From: Elioraea rosea
GTDB lineage: Bacteria; Pseudomonadota; Alphaproteobacteria; Acetobacterales; Acetobacteraceae
Length of the DNA: 64,000 bases
NCBI RefSeq assembly: GCF_007644105.1
Contig: NZ_VFAC01000003.1
Span: 124,001 to 188,000, forward strand
Direction of reading: 5' to 3'
The notes beneath the pieces are model-generated. The model worked only from the letters and a program-made list of their open reading frames with translations. It made no database searches and was not told the origin of the DNA. Positions within the stretch are counted from its first letter, which is position 1. Each line of letters starts with the position of its first letter. The translations under genes and the position numbers were made by a program. This document shows positions 46,985 to 56,692 of this stretch, piece after piece.

Positions 46985-47440
46985 ATGGACCTGCGCGAGC
47001 GCTACTTCGAGGACTACACGGTCGGCCATGTCGTGACGTTCGGGTCACGCACCGTCACGGCCGAGGAGATCATCGCCTTCGCCCGCGACTATGACCCGCA
47101 GAGCTTCCACCTCAGCGAGGAAGGCGGCAGGGCCACACCCTATGGCGGGCTGATCGCGTCGGGCTGGCACACGGCGAGCCTGACCATGCGCATGCTCGCC
47201 GACACTGCCGTCTCCCGCCACGGGCTCGGCAGCCCCGGCCTCGACGAGCTTCGTTGGCTCAAGCCCGTGCGGCCGGGCGATACGCTCTCGGTGCGCGTGA
47301 CCGTGCTCGAGACGCGCCCGTCGCAGTCGAAGCCGGATCGCGGCATCGTCAAGCAGCGCACCGAGGCGGTGAACCAGGCCGGCGAGGTCGTGATGCTCTG
47401 GACCGGCACGATCATGGTGCGGCGCCGCACGGCAGCCTAG
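46985..47440 (+). CDS. MaoC-like dehydratase
   Basis: 151-aa hot-dog-fold protein starting MDLRERYFEDYTVGHVVTFG; the hydratase dyad Asp/His is in FARDYDPQSFHLSEE. Close to the (R)-specific enoyl-CoA hydratase / mesaconyl-type MaoC subfamily, including the GGLIASGWHTASLTMRM stretch. Four bases after the UGSC stop, so third gene of the GntR-controlled operon. It suggests that the operon acts on an acyl-CoA or an unsaturated acid. Confidence 0.88.
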   Translation: MDLRERYFEDYTVGHVVTFGSRTVTAEEIIAFARDYDPQSFHLSEEGGRATPYGGLIASGWHTASLTMRMLADTAVSRHGLGSPGLDELRWLKPVRPGDTLSVRVTVLETRPSQSKPDRGIVKQRTEAVNQAGEVVMLWTGTIMVRRRTAA

Positions 47441-47546
47441 GGTTCGCGCACCGCTTCGTACACGTGTGGCAACGAGTGCGCTGGATCACAGCGCGCGATC
47501 ACGCACGCGCGAGCACCCGACCCAAGCCACGCAATCCGGGGTAGTG

Positions 47547-47563
47547 TTGTTTCATCGAAACAA
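47547..47563. promoter_or_regulatory. Perfect inverted repeat upstream of the peroxidase gene
   Basis: TTGTTTC and GAAACAA arms with a 3-nt ATC spacer, 19 bp before the peroxidase ATG and just ahead of its GGAGGA ribosome site. AT-rich in a GC-rich setting, with two-fold symmetry as in repressor operators. It might instead be a small mRNA hairpin near the ribosome site. The regulator is unknown. Confidence 0.5.
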
Positions 47564-47582
47564 TACCGAACGGAGGACGCCC

Positions 47583-49295
47583 ATGGGCGAGCGCCATGCA
47601 AGGCCGGTCTATCTCGTGGTCAACCGCAACGAGATCCGGGGCGACACGACCCGCAAGGTGACGGATGCCGAGAAGGCGGGGGGCTTCCGCTTCTCCGAGA
47701 TGGTGACGCGCGGCGCGCCACCAGAGAAGGATGCACTCCTGAGGCTCATCGCGCCGCGCATGACGACGCGGCAGACGCAGCCCGATGGCGCGATACCGGC
47801 CGGCTTCACCTATCTCGGCCAGTTCATCGACCACGACCTGACGCGGGACCCGAGCAAGCTGACGGGCGGCACGCCGACCGGCCTGCCCACGCTGTCGGAG
47901 CGAAGCCCCGCCCTCGACCTCGACAGCGTCTACGGCAGAGGACCCGACGATCCCGACAGCGCGCATTTCTATGAAGCGGACCGCGTGCGCCTGAAGCTCG
48001 GCACGACCAAGGCGTCGGGCCCGCCACCGGTGGCCGACAAGGACATGCCGGGCTTCGACCTGCCTCGCCTCGGCGCCCGCGCCCCCGACGCCCTCTCCAC
48101 CCGCCAGGCGGACGTTCCCGACCGGCGCAACGATGAGAACCTCGCCGTCGCGCAGGTGCATCTCGCCTTCATGCGCTTCCACAACGCGATGGCCGACGCG
48201 ATGCCCGGTGCCGGCTTCGAGGATGTCCGAAAGGCGACGGTGCTGCACTACCAGTGGATGGTGGTGCACGACTTCCTGCCCCGCATCGTCGAGCAGTCCG
48301 TTCTCGACGACGTCTTCACGAATGGCCGCAAGGTGTTCGAGGTGGGCGCCGACCCGTCGGACCCGCCGACGATGCCGATCGAGTTCTCTGTCGCGGCCTA
48401 CCGGCTCGGCCACTCGATGATCCGCGCCTTCTACGACTGGAACGCGGTGTTCAATCTCCAGGCCGCGCAGGCCGCTCCTGCACCGCTCAGGCCGCTCCTG
48501 ACGGGCTCGCTCGAGAACCTGTTCCGCTTCTCGGGCACCAGCGGCAACCTCTCTCCCTTCGCCTCCGGCTCGCCGCCGCCGCCCGATCCGAATGCGCGGC
48601 CGAGCGACATCAACAATCCGATCGACGGCGATTTTGACCGCCTGCCGAGCAACTGGGTGGCCGACTTCACGCGGCTGTTCGACTTCGCCAAGGACACGGG
48701 CGACGCCTCGCTCGCGCCGCCGCCCGGCGGGCTCCTGAACATGGCGCATCGGATCGACACGCTGATGACCGATCCGCTGGCGGACCTGCCGCACGGGTCC
48801 TTCGGCGCGCGAGGCGACCTGCCGGACGACCCGCTGTTCTTCAACCTCGCCTTCCGCAACCTGCTGCGCGGCCGGCAGGTGCGGCTCGCGACCGCGCAGG
48901 AAGTGGCGAACCACTTCCTGAACCTCGGCGCCGCAACGCCGATGCTAACCTCCAACCAGATCCTCGGCCAGGGGACAGGGGGGGTGGACCTGACCGACCT
49001 CTCGGGCGATCTCCTGCGCGAGGCGACGACGGAGACGCCGCTCTGGTTCTACATCCTGCGCGAGGCGGAGGTGCGGAACGGCAAGCTCGGCCCGATCGGC
49101 GGCCGGATCGTCGCCGAGACGTTCCACCGGGTCATCGAAGGCAGCAACCACTCCATCCTGCGGGAGAAGGAGTGGAAGCCCAAGGGCGGCAAGCACAAGG
49201 GCGGGTTCGGCATGGTGGACATCCTGCTTGCCGCCTACGGCCGCGATGGGCTGAGGCCTGTCGCCGTACCGGCAGGAGCGCCCGTTCCGGCCTGA
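47583..49295 (+). CDS. Animal-type haem peroxidase
   Basis: 570 aa of the animal haem peroxidase superfamily: distal His84 in QFIDHDLTRD, a Ca-site-like DRRNDENLAVAQVHLAFMRFHNAMAD, proximal His277 in YRLGHSMIRAFYDW and the C-terminal TPLWFYILREAEVRNGKLGPIGGRIVAETF. CGGAGGAC precedes the ATG. No Sec or Tat signal and no glycine-rich repeats, so location is unclear; bacterial members can oxidise halides or organic substrates with hydrogen peroxide. Monocistronic. Confidence 0.9.
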   Translation: MGERHARPVYLVVNRNEIRGDTTRKVTDAEKAGGFRFSEMVTRGAPPEKDALLRLIAPRMTTRQTQPDGAIPAGFTYLGQFIDHDLTRDPSKLTGGTPTGLPTLSERSPALDLDSVYGRGPDDPDSAHFYEADRVRLKLGTTKASGPPPVADKDMPGFDLPRLGARAPDALSTRQADVPDRRNDENLAVAQVHLAFMRFHNAMADAMPGAGFEDVRKATVLHYQWMVVHDFLPRIVEQSVLDDVFTNGRKVFEVGADPSDPPTMPIEFSVAAYRLGHSMIRAFYDWNAVFNLQAAQAAPAPLRPLLTGSLENLFRFSGTSGNLSPFASGSPPPPDPNARPSDINNPIDGDFDRLPSNWVADFTRLFDFAKDTGDASLAPPPGGLLNMAHRIDTLMTDPLADLPHGSFGARGDLPDDPLFFNLAFRNLLRGRQVRLATAQEVANHFLNLGAATPMLTSNQILGQGTGGVDLTDLSGDLLREATTETPLWFYILREAEVRNGKLGPIGGRIVAETFHRVIEGSNHSILREKEWKPKGGKHKGGFGMVDILLAAYGRDGLRPVAVPAGAPVPA

Positions 49296-49307
49296 GCCGG
49301 GCCGGGC

Positions 49308-50708
49308 TCAGGCCTGGCCCGACACCGCAGCGATCCGCGACCGCGTCTCGGCCTCGCCGAGCGCGGCCGCGACGTCGAACACCGGGGGGCTCACGGTCGA
49401 GCCGGTCAGCGCGGCGCGGAGCGGCATGGCGAGGTCCTTGAGCTTCGCCCCCGTCGCTTCCGCATGCACCCGCGTCGCGGCCTCCAGGGAGGCGGCATCC
49501 CAGGCGAGACCCGTCCAGGCGGCGGCGAGGCCGCGCAGCGCGATGCGCGCCTCCGGCGTCAAGAGCGCCTCGGCCTTCGGCTCGAATGCAAGCGGAACGG
49601 TGCGCGTCAGGAACGAGGCGGCGTCGGCCAGCTCCTCGAGCGTGCGCGCGCGCTCCTTCATCGCGGGCATGAGCTGGGCGACGCGCTCGGCCGTGATGGC
49701 GCCGACCGCACCCTCGGTGCGCCGGGCCAGGCGTTCGAGGACGAGCTTCGTCAGCCTCGCATCGTCCGCGCGGCGGATCCACACGCCGTTCAGGTGCTTG
49801 AGCTTGTCATAGTCGAACCGCGCAGCGCCACGGCCGATATCGGCGAGGTCGAAGATCGCGGCGGCTTCGGCCATCGAGATCACCTCGATGTCGCCCTTGC
49901 CCCAGCCGAGGCGGAGCAGGTAGTTCGCCACTGCCTCGGGCAGGTAGCCCTGGTCGCGGAAGTCGAGAACGCTCACCGCCCCGTGGCGCTTCGAGAGCTT
50001 CGCGCCGTCCGCGCCGTGGATCAGCGGGATGTGGGCGAATCGCGGCGTCTCCCAGCCCATCGCGCGGTACACCTGCACCTGCCGGAAGGTGTTCGTCAGG
50101 TGGTCGTCGCCGCGGATCACGTGGGTCACGCCCATGTCGTGGTCGTCCACCACCACGGCGTGGAGATAGGTCGGGCGCCCGTCGCTTCGCAGGATGATCA
50201 TGTCGTCGAGCTCGGCATTCGCGACGCGCACGGTGCCCTGCACGAGATCGTCGACCACCGTCTCGCCCTCGCGCGGCGCCTTCAGGCGGATCGCGCCCGC
50301 CACGCCGGGCGGAGCGTCCTTCGGATCGCGGTCGCGCCAGGTGCCGTCGTAGCGCGGTGGGCGGCCCTCTGCCGTCGCGCGCTCGCGCATCGCCTGGAGC
50401 TCCTCCGGCGTCTCGTAGGCGTAGTAGGCGGTGCCTGCCGCCACCATGGCCCTGGCCACCTCCGCATGCCGCGCCTCGCGGGCACGCTGCGATACGGGCG
50501 GCTCGTCCGCCGGGATGCCGAGCCAGGCAAGGCTCTCGATGATCTGCTCGACCGCGCCTGGAACCTCGCGCGTCGTGTCGGTGTCCTCGATGCGGAGGAG
50601 ATACCTGCCCTCCGTCGCGCGGGCGAACAGCCAGTTGAACAGCGCCGTGCGGGCGCCGCCGATATGGAGGAACCCGGTGGGGGAGGGAGCGAAGCGTGTG
50701 ACCGTCAT
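49308..50708 (-). CDS. gltX: Glutamate--tRNA ligase paralogue 2
   Basis: 466 aa, the standard bacterial GluRS: FAPSPTGFLHIGGARTALFNWLFAR, LLRIEDTDTTRE, KMSKS-type LSKRHGA, and a full-length alpha-helical anticodon-binding domain. Closer to the canonical enzyme than the copy at 9406-10761. Stands alone between the convergent peroxidase gene and recG on the same strand (45 bp upstream of it). Confidence 0.95.
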   Translation of the reverse strand: MTVTRFAPSPTGFLHIGGARTALFNWLFARATEGRYLLRIEDTDTTREVPGAVEQIIESLAWLGIPADEPPVSQRAREARHAEVARAMVAAGTAYYAYETPEELQAMRERATAEGRPPRYDGTWRDRDPKDAPPGVAGAIRLKAPREGETVVDDLVQGTVRVANAELDDMIILRSDGRPTYLHAVVVDDHDMGVTHVIRGDDHLTNTFRQVQVYRAMGWETPRFAHIPLIHGADGAKLSKRHGAVSVLDFRDQGYLPEAVANYLLRLGWGKGDIEVISMAEAAAIFDLADIGRGAARFDYDKLKHLNGVWIRRADDARLTKLVLERLARRTEGAVGAITAERVAQLMPAMKERARTLEELADAASFLTRTVPLAFEPKAEALLTPEARIALRGLAAAWTGLAWDAASLEAATRVHAEATGAKLKDLAMPLRAALTGSTVSPPVFDVAAALGEAETRSRIAAVSGQA

Positions 50709-50753
50709 GGGCCGCGCTCTAGCACGGGCTGGCCTGCCCGTCAGCCGGACGCC

Positions 50754-52865
50754 CTACCCCGACGCAATGGTGGGGATCGACGCCTCTGCCTCGAAGAGGT
50801 GAAGCAGCAGCCGCACCGCCTGGCCACGCGCGCCGACGAGCTGGGGATCGCGCTCGAGAAGAAGCGTCGCGTCGTCGCGCGCGATGCCGATAAGGTGCTG
50901 GTGCGGAGCGGGCTCGACGAGGCGGAACGAAGGCAGGCCCGATTGCCGCGTGCCGAGCGCCTCGCCGCCGCCGCGCAGCTTCAGGTCCTCCTCCGCGATC
51001 AGGAACCCGTCCTCGGTCGCGACCATCGTTTCGATGCGGCGGCGCGCCACCTCGGTCAGCCCCTCGTCGTAGACCAGCAGGCAGAACGAGGCCTCCCGCC
51101 CACGCCCGACACGGCCGCGAAGCTGGTGAAGCTGGGCGAGGCCGAAACGCTCGGCCCGCTCGATGACGATGACGGAGGCCTCCGGCACGTCGACGCCGAC
51201 CTCGACCACCGTGGTGGCGACCAGCACCGATTTCTCGCCCCGCGCGAAGGCCGCCATCGCCGCGTCCTTCTCCGGCCCCTTCATCTTCCCGTGCAGAAGC
51301 GCCACGCGGCCGGGGAAGTGCCGGCCAAGGTCGAGCGCGCGCGCCTCCGCCGCGGCAAGGTCGGCCGCCTCGCTTTCGGAGACGAGCGGGCAGATCCAGT
51401 AGACCCGCGCGCCCGCCTTCAGCCGTCGCCCGATGGCGTCCACCACCTCCTCGAGCTTGCCTGCCGGCTTGGCGAGGGTCGTCACGGGGATGCGCCCGGG
51501 CGGGCGGCCGGCGAGCCTGCTCACCTCCATGTCGCCCCAGGCAGTGAGCAGCAGGGTGCGGGGGATGGGGGTCGCGGTCATCACCAGCACGTCCACCGCC
51601 TCGCCCTTGGCCGCGAGCATCAGGCGCTGGTGCACCCCGAAGCGGTGCTGCTCGTCGATGACGGCGAGCGCGAGGTCGGCGAAGCGCACGCCCTCCTGGA
51701 ACAGGGCATGGGTGCCGATGGCGATCGGCGTGGCGCCGGAGGCGAGCCCTTCGAGCGCCGCCTCGCGCGCGCGGCCCTTCTCCCGGCCCGTCAGCAGCGC
51801 GACCTTCACGCCGGTCGCCTCGCAGAGGCGCGAGATGGTGGCGTGGTGCTGGCGGGCGAGGATCTCCGTCGGCGCCATCAGCGCGGCCTGGGCGCCTGCC
51901 TCGACGGCGCGGAGCATCGCCATCAGCGCGACCAGCGTCTTGCCGGATCCGACATCGCCCTGCAGCAGCCTGAGCATCCGCCTCGGCGCCGCGAGGTCGG
52001 CGTCGATCTCCGCGAGCGCTGTCGATTGCGCAAGGGTGGGCGGGTGGCCGAAGGCGGCGAGCGCCTTCTCCCTGAGCCTCCCGTCTCCCACGAGCGCCCG
52101 GCCGGGTTGGGCACGAAGCGCGCGGCGTGAGAGGGCGAGCGCCACCTGCTGGGCGAGCAACTCGTCATAGGCGAGCCGTGTGCGCGCGGGGTGGGAGGGG
52201 GCGATCGCCTCCGGCCCGTCGGGCTCGTGCGCCGCGATCAGTGCGCCCTGCCAGGTGGACCAGTGCTGGCGGGAGACGAGCGCGGCATCGGCCCATTCGG
52301 GCAGGTCGGGCGCGCGGGCGAGCGCGGCCTCCGCAGCCCGCCGCATCTCCCAGGCGCGGAGCCCCGCCGTCAGCCCGTAGACCGGCTCGATCAGCGGCAG
52401 CTCGGCCTCCCGCTCGGGGGGGAGGATGAAATCGGGGTGAGGCATGACGAGGCGTGAGCGGTCGAGCTTCAGCTCGCCCGAGATGATCCGCCGCGTGCCC
52501 TCGGGAAGCTGCTCGGCCCGGTGCCCGCCCTGGCCGAACAGCAGGATGTCGAGGCTTCCCGTGCCGTCATCGACCTCGATCACCCACGGCGCGGCACGGC
52601 TGCGCGGCGCCCGGCGCGAGACGACCGTGACCTCCACCGTCACCACCGTGCCTGGCCTTGCCTCGGCGAGTCGCGGCCTTGCCCGGCGGTCGATCACGCC
52701 ACTGGGAAGATGCCAGAGGAGGTCGAGCACGCGCGCCCCGCCCGCCGCGCGGGCAAGCAAAGCCTCGCGCTTGGGCCCCACCCCCGGCAGCGAGCCGGCG
52801 GCGGCGAAGAGGGGGAAGAGGAGGGAAGGACGGTTCACGGGCTGACAGGATCGCTCCGGGGCCAT
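50754..52865 (-). CDS. recG: ATP-dependent DNA helicase RecG
   Basis: Branch-migrating helicase that rescues stalled forks. 703 aa: N-terminal wedge/OB domain (LPGVGPKREALLARAG-like, GTVVTVEVTVVSRR), helicase motif I GDVGSGKTLVALMAML, DEQHRFGV (DExH-type), TATPIPRTL, and TRG region RGRVGRGREASFCLL. The ATG at 52865 is followed nine codons later by a GTG (52838) that could be the true start. Divergent from sdhE by 63 bp. Confidence 0.96.
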   Translation of the reverse strand: MAPERSCQPVNRPSLLFPLFAAAGSLPGVGPKREALLARAAGGARVLDLLWHLPSGVIDRRARPRLAEARPGTVVTVEVTVVSRRAPRSRAAPWVIEVDDGTGSLDILLFGQGGHRAEQLPEGTRRIISGELKLDRSRLVMPHPDFILPPEREAELPLIEPVYGLTAGLRAWEMRRAAEAALARAPDLPEWADAALVSRQHWSTWQGALIAAHEPDGPEAIAPSHPARTRLAYDELLAQQVALALSRRALRAQPGRALVGDGRLREKALAAFGHPPTLAQSTALAEIDADLAAPRRMLRLLQGDVGSGKTLVALMAMLRAVEAGAQAALMAPTEILARQHHATISRLCEATGVKVALLTGREKGRAREAALEGLASGATPIAIGTHALFQEGVRFADLALAVIDEQHRFGVHQRLMLAAKGEAVDVLVMTATPIPRTLLLTAWGDMEVSRLAGRPPGRIPVTTLAKPAGKLEEVVDAIGRRLKAGARVYWICPLVSESEAADLAAAEARALDLGRHFPGRVALLHGKMKGPEKDAAMAAFARGEKSVLVATTVVEVGVDVPEASVIVIERAERFGLAQLHQLRGRVGRGREASFCLLVYDEGLTEVARRRIETMVATEDGFLIAEEDLKLRGGGEALGTRQSGLPSFRLVEPAPHQHLIGIARDDATLLLERDPQLVGARGQAVRLLLHLFEAEASIPTIASG

Positions 52866-52928
52866 ATATCACGCCACGACAAGGGGGCAGCCGCCGTGCG
52901 CCCCCGCTGTGGCAGAACCCGCCCCGAG

Positions 52929-53213
52929 ATGGACAGCACCCCCCAGGACGCTCGCCGCCGCCGCCTCCTGTTCCGCGCGAGGCATCGCGGCACGCATGAG
53001 ACCGACCTTCTCGTCGGTGGCTTCGTCGCGTCCGAGCTCGCGGCGATGGACGAGGCCGCACTCGATGAGCTCGAGGCCGTGCTCGAGCTCCCCGATGTCG
53101 ACCTGTTCGACTGGCTGACCGGCCGCCGCCCCGTGCCGGAGGAGGTGGCGAGCCCGCTTCTCTCCCGCATGGTCGCCTGGTCGCTCGCCCAGCGCGGGGT
53201 GCCCCATGGCTGA
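52929..53213 (+). CDS. sdhE: FAD assembly factor SdhE
   Basis: 94-aa helical protein that attaches FAD covalently to succinate dehydrogenase flavoprotein. It has the RRRRLLFRARHRGTHETDLL start, where RGxxE (RGTHE) is the family's essential motif, and LDELEAVLELPDVDLFDWLTGR. 8-nt overlap with mfd. The recG / sdhE-mfd arrangement is common in alphaproteobacteria. Confidence 0.93.
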   Translation: MDSTPQDARRRRLLFRARHRGTHETDLLVGGFVASELAAMDEAALDELEAVLELPDVDLFDWLTGRRPVPEEVASPLLSRMVAWSLAQRGVPHG

Positions 53214-56200
53214 CGGGGTGGCGACAGGCGCGCGACTGACCGTCGCGGGCTGCCCGGAAGGATTCGACGCGGTCCTGCTCGCCCGCGCCCGCGAGGAGCA
53301 TGACGGCCCGCTCGCGCATGTCTGCCGCGACGATGCGCGGATGGCCCGGCTCGCCGAGGCGCTCGGCTTCTTCGCTCCCGGCGTGCCCGTGCTGCAGTTC
53401 CCGGCCTGGGACTGCCTGCCCTATGACCGGGTCGGGCCCAACCCCGAGATCACCGCCCGCCGCCTCGACACGCTGACGACGCTGATCGAGCCCGGCCCCC
53501 GGCCCTTCATCCTGCTCACCACCGTCAATGCGCTCGTCCAGCGCGTGCCGCCGGCGGAGGCCTTCGCCGAGGCGGTGCTTGCGCTGAGGAAGGGAAGCCG
53601 CATCGGGCTCGACCGCATCATCGCCTTCCTCGAGGCGAACGGCTATGGCCGCGCCAACACGGTGATCGAGCCTGGCGAGTACGCCGTCCGCGGCGGGCTG
53701 ATCGACCTCTTTCCCGCCGGCCGCGACGAGCCGGTGCGCATCGACCTGTTCGGCGACGAGATCGACGAGATCCGAGGCTTCGATCCGTTCAGCCAGCGCT
53801 CGACTACCGCGCTCGACGAGGTGGTGCTGAAGCCGGTGAGCGAGATCCTGCTCGATGAGGCCTCCGTCGCGCGCTTCCGCACGGCCTATCGCGAGCTCTT
53901 CGGCGCCGCGGCGAACGATCCGCTGTACGAGGCGGTGTCCGCCCGCCGCCGCCACCAGGGCATGGAGCACTGGCTGCCGCTGTTCCACGACCGCCTCGCG
54001 ACGCTGGCCGACTATGTTCCCGGCGCGCGGATCTCGTTCGACCACGAGGCCGATGGCGTGCTCGAGGCGCGGTTCGAGATGATCGAGGATCATTACGCCG
54101 CGAGACGGAACCCGGAGCTGCGGCGGCTCTCGGAGGGGGAGCTTCCCTACAATCCCCTGCCGCCGGGAATGCTCTACCTCGACGATGCGTCGTGGCAGGC
54201 GATGCTCGGGCCGCACACCGTGCTGCGCTTCACCCCCTTCGCGCGCGGCGAAAGCGGCGAGCCAGGGTTGCTCGAGGCGGGCGCGCGGCCGGGGCGGCAG
54301 TTCACGGATGTCCGCACCTCCGGGGCGAACGTGTTCGACGCGCTCGCCGAGCACGCCAAGGCTTTGGCGGGAGAACGCCGCCGCGTCATCGTCGCGGCCT
54401 GGACGACGGGCTCGCGCGAGCGGCTGAAGCATCTCCTTGCAGAGCATGGGCTCGGCGGTGCCGAGGCGGTCGAGGACGTCGCGGCCGCGCAGTCGCTGCC
54501 GCGCGGCACGGTCGCACTCGCCGTGCTCGGGCTCGAGCGCGGCTTCGTCTCCGACGAGCTCGCCGTCATCGCCGAGCAGGACATCCTCGGCGAGCGCATC
54601 TCCCGCCCGCCGCGGCGCAAGAAGCGGGCGGACCAGTTCATCGCCGAGGCGACCGAGCTCGCGGAGGGCGACCTCGTCGTGCACATGGACCATGGCATCG
54701 GCCGCTATGACGGGCTCGTCACCCTCTCGGTGAACGGTGCCGCGCATGACTGCCTGAAGCTTCTCTACGACGGCGGCGACAAGCTGTTCGTGCCGGTCGA
54801 GAACATCGAGGTGCTGTCGCGCTACGGCGAGGGCGAGGGGGTGGCGCTCGACAAGCTCGGCGGCGTCTCCTGGCAGAACCGCAAGGCGCGGATGAAGACG
54901 CGCATCCGCGACATGGCGGCGGCGCTGCTCAAGGTCGCGGCCGAGCGGCGCCTGAAGGGCGCTGCCCCTGTGATGCCGCCCGAGGGCCTGTGGGACGAGT
55001 TCTGCGCGCGGTTCCCCTTCGCCGAGACCGACGACCAGGCCCGCGCCATCGCCGACGTGCTCGAGGACCTCGCCGCCGGCCGGCCGATGGACCGGCTCGT
55101 CTGCGGCGATGTCGGCTTCGGCAAGACCGAGGTTGCGCTGCGTGCGGCCTTCATCGCCGCGATGTCGGGCCAGCAGGTCGCCGTGGTGGTGCCGACGACG
55201 TTGCTCGGGCGCCAGCATTTCCGCGTCTTCTCCGAGCGCTTCCGCGGCTTCCCGGTGCGCATCGCCCAGCTCTCGCGGATGGTGACGGCGAAGGAGGCGA
55301 ACGAGGTCAGGAAGGGGCTTGCCGACGGCACGATCAACCTCGTCGTCGGCACGCATGCGCTGCTCGCCAAGAGCGTGACGTTCCGCGACCTCGGCCTCGT
55401 GATCGTGGACGAGGAGCAGCATTTCGGCGTCGCCCACAAGGAGCGACTGAAGCAGCTTCGCGCCGAGGTGCATGTGCTGACGCTGACCGCGACGCCTATT
55501 CCGCGCACGCTGCAACTGGCGCTCACCGGCGTGCGCGAGATGAGCATCATCGCAACCCCGCCGATTGACCGCCTCGCCGTGCGCACCTTCATCCTGCCCT
55601 TCGACCCCGTGGTGCTGCGCGAGGCGCTGATGCGCGAGCGCTTCCGCGGCGGGCAGACCTTCTACGTCGTGCCCCGCATCGAGGACCTGCCGCGCGTGCG
55701 GGGGAGGCTCGCCGAGCTCGCGCCCGAGCTGAAGGTGATCGAGGCGCATGGACGGCTCTCGGCCACCGAGCTCGAGCGGGTGATGACCGAGTTCCAGGAC
55801 GGCCGGCACGACGTTCTGCTCGCGACCAACATCATCGAGAGTGGCCTCGACATGCCCGCCGTCAACACGATGGTGATCCACCGCGCCGACATGTTCGGCC
55901 TCGCCCAGCTCTACCAGCTCCGCGGCCGGGTGGGGCGCGGCAAGCTGCGCGGCTATGCCTATCTCACCCTAACCCCCGACAGGAAGCTGACGCCGACGGC
56001 GCAGAAGCGTCTCGAGGTGATGCAGGCGCTCGACAACCTCGGCGCCGGCTTCACGCTCGCGAGCCACGATCTCGATATCCGCGGCGCGGGCAACCTGCTT
56101 GGCGACGAGCAGTCGGGCCATATCCGCGAGGTGGGCATCGAGCTCTACCAGCAGATGCTCGAGGAGGCGGTGGCCGACCTCAAGGCGGGCGAGGGACGCG

Positions 56201-56682
56201 GCGGCGCGTCCGACCGCGACTGGACGCCGCAGATCAATCTGGGCATGGCCGTTCTGATCCCCGAGCAGTACGTGCGCGACTTGCCGGTGCGCCTCGGCCT
56301 CTACCGCCGCGTCGGTGCGCTCGCCTCCGATGCCGAGAGCGAGGCCCTTGCGGCGGAACTGGTCGACCGGTTCGGCCCGCTGCCGGCCGAGGTCGAGAAT
56401 CTCCTCTCCGTCATGGCGATCAAGCGCCTCTGCCGCGAGGCGGGGGTCGAGAAGCTCGACGCGGGACCGAAGGGGCTCGTGGTCGGGTTCCGCGGCAACG
56501 CGTTTCGCGACCCCGTCGGGCTCGTCGGCTGGCTCCAGGGCCAGAAGGGGCTGGCCAAGCTGCGCACCGACCACAAGCTCGTGGTGACGCGCGACCTCGA
56601 TGACGTCGCGACGCGCGTGCGGCTCGCCCGCGAGGTGCTCGGCGCGCTCGCCGGCCTCGCCCAGAAGGCGAAGGCAGCCTGA
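53206..56682 (+). CDS. mfd: Transcription-repair coupling factor
   Basis: Removes RNA polymerase stalled at DNA damage and recruits UvrAB. 1158 aa: UvrB-like N-terminus (LPYDRVGPNPEITARRLDTL), RNA-polymerase-interacting domain around 490-560 (GDLVVHMDHGIGRYDG ... LFVPVENIEVLSRYG), RecG-like translocase motifs GDVGFGKTEVALRAAF, DEEQHFGV, TATPIPRTLQ, the TRG/RGRVGRG element and the C-terminal autoinhibitory domain. Complete. Overlaps sdhE by 8 nt. Confidence 0.98.
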   Translation: MADGVATGARLTVAGCPEGFDAVLLARAREEHDGPLAHVCRDDARMARLAEALGFFAPGVPVLQFPAWDCLPYDRVGPNPEITARRLDTLTTLIEPGPRPFILLTTVNALVQRVPPAEAFAEAVLALRKGSRIGLDRIIAFLEANGYGRANTVIEPGEYAVRGGLIDLFPAGRDEPVRIDLFGDEIDEIRGFDPFSQRSTTALDEVVLKPVSEILLDEASVARFRTAYRELFGAAANDPLYEAVSARRRHQGMEHWLPLFHDRLATLADYVPGARISFDHEADGVLEARFEMIEDHYAARRNPELRRLSEGELPYNPLPPGMLYLDDASWQAMLGPHTVLRFTPFARGESGEPGLLEAGARPGRQFTDVRTSGANVFDALAEHAKALAGERRRVIVAAWTTGSRERLKHLLAEHGLGGAEAVEDVAAAQSLPRGTVALAVLGLERGFVSDELAVIAEQDILGERISRPPRRKKRADQFIAEATELAEGDLVVHMDHGIGRYDGLVTLSVNGAAHDCLKLLYDGGDKLFVPVENIEVLSRYGEGEGVALDKLGGVSWQNRKARMKTRIRDMAAALLKVAAERRLKGAAPVMPPEGLWDEFCARFPFAETDDQARAIADVLEDLAAGRPMDRLVCGDVGFGKTEVALRAAFIAAMSGQQVAVVVPTTLLGRQHFRVFSERFRGFPVRIAQLSRMVTAKEANEVRKGLADGTINLVVGTHALLAKSVTFRDLGLVIVDEEQHFGVAHKERLKQLRAEVHVLTLTATPIPRTLQLALTGVREMSIIATPPIDRLAVRTFILPFDPVVLREALMRERFRGGQTFYVVPRIEDLPRVRGRLAELAPELKVIEAHGRLSATELERVMTEFQDGRHDVLLATNIIESGLDMPAVNTMVIHRADMFGLAQLYQLRGRVGRGKLRGYAYLTLTPDRKLTPTAQKRLEVMQALDNLGAGFTLASHDLDIRGAGNLLGDEQSGHIREVGIELYQQMLEEAVADLKAGEGRGGASDRDWTPQINLGMAVLIPEQYVRDLPVRLGLYRRVGALASDAESEALAAELVDRFGPLPAEVENLLSVMAIKRLCREAGVEKLDAGPKGLVVGFRGNAFRDPVGLVGWLQGQKGLAKLRTDHKLVVTRDLDDVATRVRLAREVLGALAGLAQKAKAA

Positions 56683-56692
56683 TCGAAGGGGG

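Noticed and set aside
49464-52130. 888-codon open frame opposite gltX and recG
   Set aside because: Crosses two real genes on the other strand; low-complexity Arg/Ala/His composition.
52567-55881. Open frame of over 1100 codons opposite recG start, sdhE and mfd
   Set aside because: Antisense mirror of high-GC codons across several genes; Arg/His/Gly-rich, no domain, no ribosome site. Mfd on the other strand is unmistakable.
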